A stretch of DNA of 43,459 bases from Candidatus Thorarchaeota archaeon (GCA_019057475.1 DXJO01000010.1:1-43459), one strand, 5' to 3'; counted from the first letter of the stretch, positions 18,070-26,806 are shown. Program-made: numbers and translations. The notes: generated from the letters alone by a model not told the origin.

Positions 18070-18552
18070 TCAAATCATTCTCTGTGCAAGCTCGTTTATC
18101 CCAGCACCTCGATAGCCATTTACGCCGCCCATTCCAACGCCGAGGTTGCGCTTGCCACGAAAGCCCTTCTTCGGTGGGGTCAACCTAAAGACAGGTTTGA
18201 GTCCCTCAACGTCGTTCACGCTGGCTGTTCCTGCAACCAATCCCTTGGCGAGGGCCTTAATCGATGAATGGCTTGAATTCTTCTTCACATAGACATCAGT
18301 AAGGCGCCTGTTTCCTGAGAGGCGGCCACGCTTAGCTAGAATCCTGTACGCAGTGTCAGCGTCGATCTCACCCCATGTGATGTAATCCTTCGCCTTGGTA
18401 ATCATTCCCTGAAGACTAGGTGTAAGCTTGATGACCCTTGCCTGGTGAAGTCTGCCAAGACGCAACTTTTTCAATGTGTCTTCAATCTGAGGCCTAACAC
18501 TCACTTGTCCTCTGAGACGTATCGCCAGTATAACGGTTCCATTTTCACTCAT
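18070..18552 (-). CDS. rpl30: Large-subunit ribosomal protein L30
   Basis: 160 residues, archaeal length (bacterial L30 is about 60). The ILAIRLRGQVSVRPQIEDTLKKLRL start is the classic ferredoxin-like fold of L30; the archaeal extension ends in GYRGAGINELAQRMI. Overlaps the rps5 stop by 4 bases. Confidence 0.97.
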   Translation of the reverse strand: MSENGTVILAIRLRGQVSVRPQIEDTLKKLRLGRLHQARVIKLTPSLQGMITKAKDYITWGEIDADTAYRILAKRGRLSGNRRLTDVYVKKNSSHSSIKALAKGLVAGTASVNDVEGLKPVFRLTPPKKGFRGKRNLGVGMGGVNGYRGAGINELAQRMI

Positions 18553-19235
18553 GACTCAGCCACTCCTGCTGTTGCCCATTCCTGAGGTGGCAGCATCTTG
18601 TATGTTTTTGAAAGCGCATCAACAAACGCTTTGGCGAAGTTCGAGGATGTCCTAGAACGGCCCTTTGTCATCGACCATACATCCTTCAGTCCTGCAATTC
18701 GAAGAACTATCTTGCCGACATCAGCCGTGACTAAACCAGTTCCTTTTGGAGCCGGCTTGAGTGTCACATGAACTGAGCCCGACGTTCCTTTCACTGCAAA
18801 CGGGACGCTGTGAGGATCGTGACATCGGCATTCCCAAGAACCACAGCCCCTGCGCAAGGGTGTGATGTTCATCTTAGCCCTAGCTTCAGCTGCTCTAATC
18901 GATGGGACAAACTCTGGAGCCTTCCCTATACCGATCCCGATGTTGCCCTGGCCATCACCGACGACGACAGTAATGCGGAAGCTCTTCTGTTGGCCGCTGT
19001 CTGATTGGCGTTGAACTAGGTTCACGTCTACAATCTCCTGCTGGAGTTCTGGAAACAGCATATCTACGATCTCGGATTCTCTTATGAGAAGGTTCTGCTG
19101 TAGAACCTCCTGCAGACTGTTGATGTGACCTTCCTTAACCAGCTCCCCCAGCCGCGTCTTAGGAACCCAGTCCTTAAGCGGGTCTACGTCCTGTCGGGGT
19201 TGTCGACGCCTTCCTTTGTTTCTTCTACTCATCAT
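18549..19235 (-). CDS. rps5: Small-subunit ribosomal protein S5
   Basis: 228 residues. DWVPKTRLGELVKEG, the double-stranded RNA-binding fold with RITVVVGDGQGNIGIGIGKA, and the archaeal GCGSWECRCHDPHSVPF motif identify S5. The frame is open to an ATG at 19307, but that would lie inside rpl18. I place the start at the MMSRRNKG pair (19235), after GGGGATGG and 11 bases beyond the rpl18 stop. Confidence 0.96.
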   Translation of the reverse strand: MMSRRNKGRRRQPRQDVDPLKDWVPKTRLGELVKEGHINSLQEVLQQNLLIRESEIVDMLFPELQQEIVDVNLVQRQSDSGQQKSFRITVVVGDGQGNIGIGIGKAPEFVPSIRAAEARAKMNITPLRRGCGSWECRCHDPHSVPFAVKGTSGSVHVTLKPAPKGTGLVTADVGKIVLRIAGLKDVWSMTKGRSRTSSNFAKAFVDALSKTYKMLPPQEWATAGVAES

Positions 19236-19245
19236 GTACCATCCC

Positions 19246-19995
19246 CTATTTTTTCTTACCTCTACGCGCAAGGAGTTTCTTGGGTTTCGGTTTTCTGGGC
19301 ACTGCACGAGGTGCTTTCTCTGCGGGTTTCTCTGCAGCCTTTTTAACGGGCTTCTTGGCGGCAGCCTTCTTTGCAGGTGTCGCCTTTCTCTTCTTTTTCT
19401 TCTTGAGCTCTGCCTTCGGTATCTCCAAGAGAGCTTTCTTCACCTTCTTGAACTGTCTTGGAATGCTTGTAACGGTTGTCTTCTTCTTTCCCACCTTTGA
19501 AAACATCAGTGAGTCGCCTGCGTTTTCAGCAAAGTGATTGTACGCCGCCACGATATGTTCGCCAGAAAGTCTGGCTTCATCTGGCAGAACATCTGGATTG
19601 TGTGAGATGTTAAGGCCTGCATCTAGCGCTCCAGCAAGTGCTGCGTAGATTTTCGAGCCCTTCACTGGAGGATTAAGTCCAATGTCAAGTACTGCTTTCT
19701 CTATGCCTCTACTCTTAGCTCTTAGACCAGCTAGCAGGCCGGTAAGATAGGCGGCAGGCATGTTTCCACCACTAACAGTCCAACCATGATCGGAAATCTC
19801 TGGTGAAACTGCGGATGCCACAGTCATGTCACCAGCCACTCTTGCATTTACAACTTGGACTACCATTCCTGTATTGGTCTTCCTGACCACAAGGCGCGGG
19901 AGTCTGGAGAGCAGTAGCCGACGGCGACGATAGTAGTTCGTCTTGCCCTCTCGTCTGCGTCTAAACTTGACTTTGTATGTCGGTCCATGAGCCAT
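19246..19995 (-). CDS. rpl18: Large-subunit ribosomal protein L18 with basic tail
   Basis: 249 residues. The core (about 1-185) binds 5S rRNA: YYRRRRLLLSRLPRLVVRKT, GNMPAAYLTGLLAGLRA, LDIGLNPPVKGSKIYAALAGALDAG. The last 60 residues or so are a Lys/Ala/Pro-rich low-complexity tail (KKKKKRKATPAKKAAAKK), histone-H1-like in composition and absent from minimal archaeal L18. Start and stop abut rpl19e and rps5. Confidence 0.97.
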   Translation of the reverse strand: MAHGPTYKVKFRRRREGKTNYYRRRRLLLSRLPRLVVRKTNTGMVVQVVNARVAGDMTVASAVSPEISDHGWTVSGGNMPAAYLTGLLAGLRAKSRGIEKAVLDIGLNPPVKGSKIYAALAGALDAGLNISHNPDVLPDEARLSGEHIVAAYNHFAENAGDSLMFSKVGKKKTTVTSIPRQFKKVKKALLEIPKAELKKKKKRKATPAKKAAAKKPVKKAAEKPAEKAPRAVPRKPKPKKLLARRGKKK

Positions 19996-20447
19996 TATTT
20001 CACTTTCCCTAACTTGTGCTCTTTGATGTAAGTTCTCATGTGCGCAGTGTTCCTGAACGCGTTGCCTTTTGCCTTCAAGTATAGCTCGCGATATACCCCC
20101 CGCGTGATCTTGCTCTCGCTTCTGAGTCGCTTCAGCTCACGACGCATTGGGCGTATCTTCATCATCCATCGCTCCTTGCCTGAAAGTCGGGCAGTGGCTT
20201 TACCTTTCATCTTGCCAGGTCCTTTTCTCTGACCTTTCCGCTTCTGACGCATATTGTGACGCGCCCGACCTCTGCTCACACCTTTCTTGGGTCGTTTCTG
20301 GATTACGCCCTCGTCAACAAGACGGCGGATATCTTCTTTAGTGATTGCGAGACTGGTTTCATCTTCGAATTCGGGATCTATCCAAACACGCGACTTCCCT
20401 ACTTTCATCACTTGGGCAGCGAGTCGTTTTTGGGATGTAAGCCTCAT
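19995..20447 (-). CDS. rpl19e: Large-subunit ribosomal protein L19e
   Basis: 150 residues. QKRLAAQVMKVGKSRVWIDPE start, IRRLVDEGVIQKRPKKGVSRGRAR, and GSRKG-like basic linkers are characteristic. Specific to archaea and eukaryotes. It starts just after the L32e stop and its stop touches the L18 start. Confidence 0.97.
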   Translation of the reverse strand: MRLTSQKRLAAQVMKVGKSRVWIDPEFEDETSLAITKEDIRRLVDEGVIQKRPKKGVSRGRARHNMRQKRKGQRKGPGKMKGKATARLSGKERWMMKIRPMRRELKRLRSESKITRGVYRELYLKAKGNAFRNTAHMRTYIKEHKLGKVK

Positions 20448-20449
20448 CT

Positions 20450-21229
20450 CTAGTCAACCTCCACGTCGAGCTCCGAGAAGAGGTCCTCTTCTGAGATGCT
20501 CTCCGGAGCGCCAGGATTCAGAACTCTTAGGGACATTGCGTCGGCTTTCTTGAGAATCGCTTGGCGTTTCCTCATTCCGACGGTTGCTCCAATCCTGATG
20601 GCATGAACCTCGGGATTCAGTTCTTCGAAGTCAGCTGGCCTGTGAACAAGCACTTCAATGAATCTTGACGGATGCATACCTCTCACAGCCTTTGGCTTTC
20701 TGTATCCCGGAGACACCATAGCTATGCGGCCCTTGCGTTTCTCTCGTGTAGCGTTATCTATTCCGCGTAGCTTTCTCCAGGAATCGCTTACGCGCGTCCA
20801 GCGATGTGCTTGTTCATGGCGGAACCGAGGTTGCTTCCTTCTCATCTCTTTTGAAATCCTGAGAAGTCTTTGATCAATAAGCTTGTCCCTGGCGTGTATC
20901 TCCTTCTCTTTCTTCTTAGCCTTCTTCTTTGCAGGTGTCTTCTTGATCCTAGCCTTCGGCTCAACCTTCTTCTTGGCTGGCGCCTTTTTGGGCTTCTCCT
21001 TCTTCGGTGCAGCTTTCTTGGCTTTCGGAGCCTCTGGCACAATCCTCTTGGCAGATGAAATGATTTCAGCTGCTCTGCTCTCGCTGAGGCCATCTACCTT
21101 GGTTGCAAGCTTTGCAGGGTCGCTCTTCGACACCTTCGCCACGGTCTTGAACCCGGCTGCGACAAGCTTTTCCTCTAGCTTTGGCCCGACTCCATAGACA
21201 TCTGTCAGTTTTGGCTTTTTTGACATCAT
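20450..21229 (-). CDS. rpl32e: Large-subunit ribosomal protein L32e with N-terminal HhH domain
   Basis: 259 residues, about twice the minimal L32e. Residues 6-65 form a helix-hairpin-helix domain (VYGVGPKLEEKLVAAGF, VDGLSESRAAEIIS). Residues 66-110 are a Lys/Ala/Pro-rich linker. The L32e core follows (FRHEQAHRWTRVSDSWRKLRGIDNATR, PGYRKPKAVRGMHPS, VHAIRIGATVGMRKRQAI). A comparable HhH extension is known in haloarchaeal L32e. The tail is acidic (SEEDLFSELDVEVD). Confidence 0.96.
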   Translation of the reverse strand: MMSKKPKLTDVYGVGPKLEEKLVAAGFKTVAKVSKSDPAKLATKVDGLSESRAAEIISSAKRIVPEAPKAKKAAPKKEKPKKAPAKKKVEPKARIKKTPAKKKAKKKEKEIHARDKLIDQRLLRISKEMRRKQPRFRHEQAHRWTRVSDSWRKLRGIDNATREKRKGRIAMVSPGYRKPKAVRGMHPSRFIEVLVHRPADFEELNPEVHAIRIGATVGMRKRQAILKKADAMSLRVLNPGAPESISEEDLFSELDVEVD

Positions 21230-21237
21230 CTCGCCTC

Positions 21238-21801
21238 CTATACTATCGACTTGACCGCTTCACCTTTCCTCTTCGTGAGGACGTAGATGCCGTCAAGGAA
21301 AACACGCCTGTCCTTGTGACGGATCTTTGTGGCGAGCTGTATGTTCGCGGCAGTCTGCGACACATGCTCAATATTGATGCCGCTGATGATTACATCATCC
21401 TCTCCGGTCTTTATCTCAACGTCACCTATGACGTGTGCCTTACGAACGCCACGTTCTCCGATGAAGTTCTTGATCATGACCTCCTTGCCCTTCACCTCAA
21501 CAGTGATTGGGAAGTGACTGTACACGATTTTCATCTTGTATTCATAGCCATGCTGTACACCTGTGAACATGTTACGCACGTGGGCAATAGCAGTACCAAC
21601 CAGAGCTCGGGTGCTCTTGCGCGACCTTTTGGTGGATACTACCACTTCATTGCCCTCTATGACGATGCTCGTCTGAGGTTCCGGAAATGTCCGTTCAAGC
21701 GTTCCGAGAGGTCCCGTCACCGTGACTGTCTTGCCCTCTAGATTGACCTGACAATCACTGGGGATTTCGATACGCTGCCCGTAGCTTGGTTTGCCTAACA
21801 T
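21238..21801 (-). CDS. rpl6: Large-subunit ribosomal protein L6
   Basis: 187 residues, two tandem L6 folds. EIPSDCQVNLEGKTVTVTGPLG start, KRSRKSTRALVGTAIAHVRNMFTGV, and the archaeal C-terminal QTAANIQLATKIRHKDRRVFLDGIY. Lies near the sarcin-ricin loop in the subunit. Confidence 0.97.
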   Translation of the reverse strand: MLGKPSYGQRIEIPSDCQVNLEGKTVTVTGPLGTLERTFPEPQTSIVIEGNEVVVSTKRSRKSTRALVGTAIAHVRNMFTGVQHGYEYKMKIVYSHFPITVEVKGKEVMIKNFIGERGVRKAHVIGDVEIKTGEDDVIISGINIEHVSQTAANIQLATKIRHKDRRVFLDGIYVLTKRKGEAVKSIV

Positions 21802-21813
21802 CTTCGTTTCACC

Positions 21814-22206
21814 TCAGTATACGTATGCAAGCAATCGTCCGCCAATTCCTTCCTTCTTGGCGTCCTCATGAGTCATGACCCCGTTAGGCGTGGTCACAAT
21901 CAGTATTCCATAGTTGAATGCTGGCAGGAAGCGTTTCTCATATTTCTCAAAGCCGTCGCGCTTCACAGGATATCGCGGCTTGATTACTCCGCACTTATTG
22001 GTTCGGCCCATGAGCTGTATTCTGAATCTGCCAGCCTTGCCATCATCTATGCGCTCGAATTCGCCGACGTAACCCCTTGATTGCATGACCTGCAATACCC
22101 TTTCTATCAGGCTGGAAGCTGGTGCAACAACGACCTCCGGTTTCCCGACTAGCTCGCTGTTGTATATGCTTGACATCGCATCAGCCAGTGGATCTAGTAG
22201 TGTCAT
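21814..22206 (-). CDS. rps8: Small-subunit ribosomal protein S8
   Basis: 130 residues. [18 protein letters not shown] start, [34 protein letters not shown], and [22 protein letters not shown] end, typical archaeal S8, an early 16S binder in the central domain. Confidence 0.97.
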   Translation of the reverse strand: MTLLDPLADAMSSIYNSELVGKPEVVVAPASSLIERVLQVMQSRGYVGEFERIDDGKAGRFRIQLMGRTNKCGVIKPRYPVKRDGFEKYEKRFLPAFNYGILIVTTPNGVMTHEDAKKEGIGGRLLAYVY

Positions 22207-22221
22207 TTCTTCACGGACCTC

Positions 22222-22395
22222 CTAACTATACTTGCGGAATCCCAGCTTGATAGCTGTTTCCCTGAAACAGCGTCGGCACATATTCAAACCGTACGAGCGG
22301 ATTACGGCCCTGTGAGTACCACATCGGTGACAAGTCCGGCTTCCTTTGCCCATCTTCTTTCGCTGTCTTCCTTGATTTTTCTTCGTACTCATCAT
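22222..22395 (-). CDS. rps14: Small-subunit ribosomal protein S14 (zinc form)
   Basis: 57 residues, so short that a length filter would miss it. The frame reads [11 protein letters not shown]...[15 protein letters not shown]...[14 protein letters not shown]...LGFRKYS. CHRC and CRRC, 14 residues apart, form the zinc site of the archaeal/eukaryotic S14 (S29e-like) type. It sits between rpl5 and rps8, its expected place; another frame over the same bases is only a shadow. Confidence 0.97.
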   Translation of the reverse strand: MMSTKKNQGRQRKKMGKGSRTCHRCGTHRAVIRSYGLNMCRRCFRETAIKLGFRKYS

Positions 22396-22403
22396 GCTTC
22401 ACC

Positions 22404-22979
22404 TCAGAATAGATAGGTCCTCTCACGCAGCTTTTCGAGTATTTCGACTCCAAACTTGTTCTTGACGAAGACCATACTCTCTTCCGGTGTTAGCCTATGT
22501 CTGTACGGAATTTTGTTTCTCCGCCTACGTCTTCGCTTCACTCTAAAGCCAGGACGTTCGACGCAGATAGTGATGTTCATACCTTGAATGCCCAGCTGAG
22601 GGTCGTACTTCACTCCCGGTATGTCTATGTGCTCACCGATTCCAAAGGCAAAATTACCATCCAAGTCCCAGTTCTTGATTAGGAGTACATTCTCCTTGGC
22701 CTTGAGCGCCTTAATCAGGAACTCCTCTGCTCTCTTGTGTCTCAGAGTGACTCTTACGGCAATCGCTTCATTCTTCCTGATACCAAACTCTCTAACCGTC
22801 TGGCGGGCTTTTGATCGGACTGGAGTTTGATCAGTCAACTGCTCCAGTATCGTGGATGCCTTGCTCATCTCCTCTCCGCCTCCGGCACAGATGTCCACTA
22901 CGACTTTCGAGATAAGCGGCTCACGCATCGGGTATGCCTTCCACTCTTCAACATAGAGATGTTCATTTGGAGTGCTCAT
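22404..22979 (-). CDS. rpl5: Large-subunit ribosomal protein L5
   Basis: 191 residues. NEHLYVEEWKAYPMREPLISKVVVDICAG, LEQLTDQTPVRSKARQTVREFGIRKNE, and VERPGFRVKRRRRRRNKI identify archaeal L5, which holds 5S rRNA and contacts the P-site tRNA. Overlaps the rps4e stop by one base. Confidence 0.97.
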   Translation of the reverse strand: MSTPNEHLYVEEWKAYPMREPLISKVVVDICAGGGEEMSKASTILEQLTDQTPVRSKARQTVREFGIRKNEAIAVRVTLRHKRAEEFLIKALKAKENVLLIKNWDLDGNFAFGIGEHIDIPGVKYDPQLGIQGMNITICVERPGFRVKRRRRRRNKIPYRHRLTPEESMVFVKNKFGVEILEKLRERTYLF

Positions 22980-23731
22980 TATTCAGACCCTCCGGCGGAA
23001 CTAAGGCTGATTTCTGGTTTCTTGGTACCCACAACGAACACGTATTCCAGAGCTGTCTGGACTCTGTTCCCATCTGGATCCTCTAGTGTTACTGTACTTG
23101 CGTGAGTACCTAACCGCCTTTCAATCTCAACAATTCTACCCTCAATCCCGATGTTCTTTCCCCGGGTGACTATGCTGTAGACACCATTGTCGAGGGGTAT
23201 GGAAGATATGATCTTCTGGTCCGGGATGGATATCTTCAGTGTATCCAACGATTTGTAATCTGATGGCTTTGCCCCTTCTGGGAGCAAAATATTACGGCCA
23301 TCATGCAGTGCTATTTGGAGTTTTCCACCAGGAATCATCCTCTTACTCTCAACCCTGCAGAGTTTGATGCTTGTTTCCTTCTTGGGAATCTCTACAAGGC
23401 GGAATCCACCTCGTCGCTTGGGGAGGAGTCTGAAGCGTTCACCTGATGACTTAATCTCGACGACATCCATCAGACCGATTGGATACCCTGGGTCTTTCCG
23501 TACTCGACCATCAACCAACACTTGGCCATCGGAGAGTATCATCTTCACCTCGCGCATGTTCTCTGCATGGCCCAGCATCTCTCGTAGTAGAATTGCCAAT
23601 GTTAGGCACTGATCCTTGGGGTGTGGACCTGCGGTTGGCTTGGTCGTGAACTTTGCTACCTTCCTCTCTATGGGCCAATGTCTTGGTGCAGGTAAGCGTT
23701 TCAAGTGCTTCTTCTGGCCTCTTCTTGTCAT
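22979..23731 (-). CDS. rps4e: Small-subunit ribosomal protein S4e
   Basis: 250 residues. RRGQKKHLKRLPAPRHWPIERKVAKF start, an S4-type RNA-binding domain (VKMILSDGQVLVDGRVRKDPGYPIGLMDVVEI), and a KOW motif near the C terminus (VTRGKNIGIEGRIVEIERRLG). Archaeal/eukaryotic protein without a bacterial counterpart. Confidence 0.97.
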   Translation of the reverse strand: MTRRGQKKHLKRLPAPRHWPIERKVAKFTTKPTAGPHPKDQCLTLAILLREMLGHAENMREVKMILSDGQVLVDGRVRKDPGYPIGLMDVVEIKSSGERFRLLPKRRGGFRLVEIPKKETSIKLCRVESKRMIPGGKLQIALHDGRNILLPEGAKPSDYKSLDTLKISIPDQKIISSIPLDNGVYSIVTRGKNIGIEGRIVEIERRLGTHASTVTLEDPDGNRVQTALEYVFVVGTKKPEISLSSAGGSE

Positions 23732-24118
23732 CTATTCACTCTCCGCGATATTGACTACTTTGCGCTCGATGAGTTTTTTCCTTTCATCATCAAGCTCAAG
23801 TTGTGTTATCTTAAGGTTGGATGGATGGAGTGGAATCTGTACTTCCTTGCCATCTGCCTTTGTGGTTGTTCCACTCTCTACATAGACTCGTACGTTGCTG
23901 TAGTCAACCTTAACGACCTTTCCTTCAGTGTCTCGAAACTGTCCCCTCATTATTCGAACGAGGTCTCCCTTCTTTACAACTAGTGAGCGAAGACCGTAAT
24001 CTTCCCTGAGGAACTCGTCTAGCTGGCATTTCAACAATCGTTTGCGGGTATGCAAGGGTGACTTGTAGATGCGCCTCCGTTGCTTGCGTGGGGACTTGGA
24101 ACTCGGCTTCTTTGTCAT
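23732..24118 (-). CDS. rpl24: Large-subunit ribosomal protein L24
   Basis: 128 residues. PRKQRRRIYKSPLHTRKRLL start and the KOW segment KKGDLVRIMRGQFRDTEGKVVKVDYSNVRV mark archaeal L24 (L26e type), an assembly initiator of the large subunit. Confidence 0.97.
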   Translation of the reverse strand: MTKKPSSKSPRKQRRRIYKSPLHTRKRLLKCQLDEFLREDYGLRSLVVKKGDLVRIMRGQFRDTEGKVVKVDYSNVRVYVESGTTTKADGKEVQIPLHPSNLKITQLELDDERKKLIERKVVNIAESE

Positions 24119-24129
24119 CAGTTTCTACC

Positions 24130-24552
24130 TCACACTATCTTCGAAGCGATGGCAGCAACTCTGGGCCACTTCAGAGTGACCTCTCTCGCCATTGGTCCTC
24201 GGAGTTCTGAACCCTGAGGTTCGCCTCCCGGTTTGATGAGAACTGCTGCATTGTCCTCAAACTGCATCCACGTGCCATCCGGTCTGCGGAACGGTTTTCG
24301 TTGACGCACAATGATTGCTTGGATGACTTGCTTTCGCAACTCCTGTTTCCCTTTTGTCACAGATACATTCACCCGGTCCGCAATACCGGCCTTTCCCAGT
24401 TTCCGGAGCTTTCCCTTGTATCCAAAGACTGTAATTATCTGAAGTTCTTTGGCACCAGAATTGTCTGCACACAGAATCTTGGCCCCAATGGGCAGCCCTC
24501 GTGCAATCCTGGGAATGAATTTCCTGATGCCTCTACCGATTTTCCTTGACAT
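24130..24552 (-). CDS. rpl14: Large-subunit ribosomal protein L14
   Basis: 140 residues. GAKILCADNSGAKELQIITVFGYKG and the IIVRQRKPFRRPDGTWMQFEDNAAVLI block are the L14 (L23e) signature; it lies at the subunit interface. Begins 3 bases after the rps17 stop. Confidence 0.97.
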   Translation of the reverse strand: MSRKIGRGIRKFIPRIARGLPIGAKILCADNSGAKELQIITVFGYKGKLRKLGKAGIADRVNVSVTKGKQELRKQVIQAIIVRQRKPFRRPDGTWMQFEDNAAVLIKPGGEPQGSELRGPMAREVTLKWPRVAAIASKIV

Positions 24553-24555
24553 GGA

Positions 24556-24930
24556 CTATTCCTCCTCTTCAGTTCGTTGCGACTTCGTTTCTATTACTAC
24601 GAAGGATACAGTCTTGCTAAGGGGACGACATTCGGCTACTCTGACTGTATCGCCTACCTTGGCGTCAATGCACGGTGGAAGATGAGCATGCTTCTTTGAC
24701 CTGCGCCTTTCATATCGAGAGTACTTTTTGACAAGGCGCAAATAGTCCGTTTGGAACGTAATCGACTTGTGCATCTTCACGCTGGTGACGACGCCCTCTA
24801 TTATGCGTCCTCTGACTGGGAGACTGCCGTGGAATGGGCAGTTCGGATCGTCACACACATTCTCAGGTGGCTCTACATTTGGAATCCCAATATCACGGAC
24901 TTTTACTTTCGAATCAACCATCTTCACCAT
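24556..24930 (-). CDS. rps17: Small-subunit ribosomal protein S17
   Basis: 124 residues. The archaeal N-terminal extension (VEPPENVCDDPNCPFHGSLPVRGR) precedes the OB fold (IEGVVTSVKMHKSITFQTDYLRLVKKYSRYERR; VGDTVRVAECRPLSKT). The start overlaps the rnp1 stop by 7 bases. Confidence 0.97.
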   Translation of the reverse strand: MVKMVDSKVKVRDIGIPNVEPPENVCDDPNCPFHGSLPVRGRIIEGVVTSVKMHKSITFQTDYLRLVKKYSRYERRRSKKHAHLPPCIDAKVGDTVRVAECRPLSKTVSFVVIETKSQRTEEEE

Positions 24931-25208
24931 CTCCTGCTGAGGCGCTTCTTCAGCCTGTCTTCAGGTCTTCCTTTCAATACATGTCCGTCCACGCGGACGA
25001 TAGTTCCATCTGGAAGACTCATGTCGAACACGCAGTTGCTCTTTGGCAATTGGATTACACCTGCGCTTGTGTCGAGGTGAATCATCTCTCTGGACTCGGC
25101 AATTATTGTGCCAGATCTACACACCTGTCTAGGATCCCTAGATGCGACCACGTGTGTCTTCAAGCCAACCAGCTCGTGCTGGATGAGGTTCATTGGAGTC
25201 ACAGTCAT
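24924..25208 (-). CDS. rnp1: RNase P protein component 1 (Rpp29/Pop4)
   Basis: 94 residues. NLIQHELVGLKTHVVASRDPRQVCRSGTII and VIQLPKSNCVFDMSLPDGTIVRVDGHVL form the Sm-like barrel of archaeal Rpp29, which binds the specificity domain of RNase P RNA together with Rpp21. Standard position between rpl29 and rps17, although the eIF1/SUI1 gene often found here is missing. Overlaps rpl29 by 4 bases. Its RNA partner gene is at 8085-8439. Confidence 0.96.
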   Translation of the reverse strand: MTVTPMNLIQHELVGLKTHVVASRDPRQVCRSGTIIAESREMIHLDTSAGVIQLPKSNCVFDMSLPDGTIVRVDGHVLKGRPEDRLKKRLSRRW

Positions 25209-25417
25209 TGTTCTAGCTTCAACTCCTCTTCTCTCTGAATCGTTAGAATCCTGGCAATAGTTCTCTTGATTGCCCTTGTCTGGTAGGGGTTATCAGAACC
25301 GCCCCCAGTGGCAATCTGGATTCTGACACTGGTGAGCTCATTGAACAGCTCATCCATCTTCTTCTGGCGTTCTGCCGGATTGAGTTTGCGGATGTCCTTT
25401 GCTGTAAGTCGAGCCAT
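25205..25417 (-). CDS. rpl29: Large-subunit ribosomal protein L29
   Basis: 70 residues. A two-helix hairpin with TAKDIRKLNPAERQKKMDELFNELTSVR and the archaeal GGGSDNPYQTRAIKRTIARILTI motif. It lies near the peptide exit tunnel. Confidence 0.96.
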   Translation of the reverse strand: MARLTAKDIRKLNPAERQKKMDELFNELTSVRIQIATGGGSDNPYQTRAIKRTIARILTIQREEELKLEQ

Positions 25418-25420
25418 CTT

Positions 25421-26341
25421 TTAATCGCCTCCTTCATTGGGCGTGTCAAGTTCGTCCAATTCCTTCAGTTCTTCCAGAGTGCTCTTTTCGTCAGGCAACG
25501 ACTCGCTTTCTATTTCAGGCGGCTTCTCTTCAGGTTCAGCGGACTCTGCTTTGTCTGGAGCCTTCTTCTCTTCGGTGGTCTCAACATCTTCCACAAGCTC
25601 AAGTCCATCGAGTTCTTCTAGTTCTCTTAGCTCCTCTAAGTCCGTTATTCCCTCAAGGCGCTCTTCGACATCTGCGGTTTCAGAAACCACATCACCCTCC
25701 TCTTCCGCTGGTTTGAGCAGCTCTAGCTCTGCAGGTTTCTTTGGCTTCGGTTTCTTGACAACTATCACTCCAGGTAGTTTGGCATCGGGTTGCATTATTC
25801 TGACCTTGATACCTATTGCACCTGGCTTTAGGATGGCAGTATCATCTGCCTCATCAACATACAGCTCGGCTGGTGCGCCCGTTTTGGCAACCGTGGCTTG
25901 CTTGAACTTCTGGTAGCGTCCTCTCCTGCTTGACAATTTGCCCTTGACGATTATCTCGCATCCTAGTGCCCCGGCACGCATTACACGACGAAGGATCCAA
26001 TATGCCATTCTTCGGAAACGGACGCCTCGCTCCAGCTGTCTTGCAAGTCTGGAAGCCATTGCCTGAGCACAAAGCCAAGGATTTTCTATCTCGCTCACTT
26101 CGACCTGCACGTTCTCAATACCAAAATCGGTTTCAAGGATGTCTGACAATTCTCGTATCTTGGACCCTCGACGTCCAATAACCACGCCTGGCCTAGAGGC
26201 ATGAATGATGACTTCTGTACGCATGGGCATCTTCCGGATTTCCACACCGCCGTATCCGGCTGCGTTGAGTTCTCGCCCCAAGAACTCGTCAATCTTAAGC
26301 TTGCGAGTGTTTTGCTCTATGAAGTACTTCACTGCCGACAC
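25421..26341 (-). CDS. rps3: Small-subunit ribosomal protein S3 with acidic tail
   Basis: 306 residues. The core (about 1-205) has the KH domain (IHASRPGVVIGRRGSKIRELSDILE) and the S3 C domain (GALGCEIIVKGKLSSRRGRYQKF). The remaining 100 residues are strongly acidic, with two related blocks (LEELRELEELDG and LEELKELDELD) and Pro/Glu/Ser-rich spacers. Typical archaeal S3 proteins are shorter, so this is a lineage-specific tail. Confidence 0.96.
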   Translation of the reverse strand: MSAVKYFIEQNTRKLKIDEFLGRELNAAGYGGVEIRKMPMRTEVIIHASRPGVVIGRRGSKIRELSDILETDFGIENVQVEVSEIENPWLCAQAMASRLARQLERGVRFRRMAYWILRRVMRAGALGCEIIVKGKLSSRRGRYQKFKQATVAKTGAPAELYVDEADDTAILKPGAIGIKVRIMQPDAKLPGVIVVKKPKPKKPAELELLKPAEEEGDVVSETADVEERLEGITDLEELRELEELDGLELVEDVETTEEKKAPDKAESAEPEEKPPEIESESLPDEKSTLEELKELDELDTPNEGGD

Positions 26342-26806
26342 TTAACCCACCTCTTCCAACACAATCTCGATGTGTGTAGTGTTCTCGAAGTACGGCGAAC
26401 TCTTGCCAAAAGCTCTCTCAATGTACTTCTTGTATGTTCTACCGCGCTGTGCGGCTGAATGGACTATCCTAAGCCTATCAATGTCCAGACCCTTGCTGTC
26501 CGCATTGGCTTCAGCGTTTCTCAGAATCTTCAAGATACCCTTGGATGCTTTCACCGGATGACCGCCTGGAGCCCACTTCTTCATACCTGCGTGGTGGCCG
26601 CGCTTCTTCTTGTGGCGTCTGTAAGGTATCCATACCTTCTCTTCAATTACGCTTTCAAGAAGATCAATGGCCTTGTCGAGCATCATTCCGCGAATTTCGT
26701 TACAGACTTCTCTGGACTGTTTGGGAGAGCAGCGCAGATTTCTGCCACTAGCTACGGCTGTTCGGTCTGGGTCCATGCCTATGATTGAATATCCATATGT
26801 CGGCAT
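26342..26806 (-). CDS. rpl22: Large-subunit ribosomal protein L22
   Basis: 154 residues. ARNLRCSPKQSREVCNEIRGM-like start (here SGRNLRCSPKQSREVCNEIRGM), HKKKRGHHAGMKKWAPGGHPVKASKGILKILRNAEANADSKGLD, and the acidic C-terminal IEIVLEEV. L22 lines the exit tunnel. It is the first ribosomal gene of this run: no S19, L2, L23, L4 or L3 lies upstream. GTGAGG serves as ribosome-binding site. Confidence 0.97.
   Translation of the reverse strand: MPTYGYSIIGMDPDRTAVASGRNLRCSPKQSREVCNEIRGMMLDKAIDLLESVIEEKVWIPYRRHKKKRGHHAGMKKWAPGGHPVKASKGILKILRNAEANADSKGLDIDRLRIVHSAAQRGRTYKKYIERAFGKSSPYFENTTHIEIVLEEVG

Noticed and set aside
19236-19307. 24-residue N-terminal extension of S5
   Set aside because: It lies within the L18 coding sequence and is absent from the S5 pattern; MMSRRNKG is a better start.
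22226-22453. 75-codon minus frame over the S14 region
   Set aside because: It is out of frame with S14, whose zinc motifs, start and position in the operon are unambiguous.
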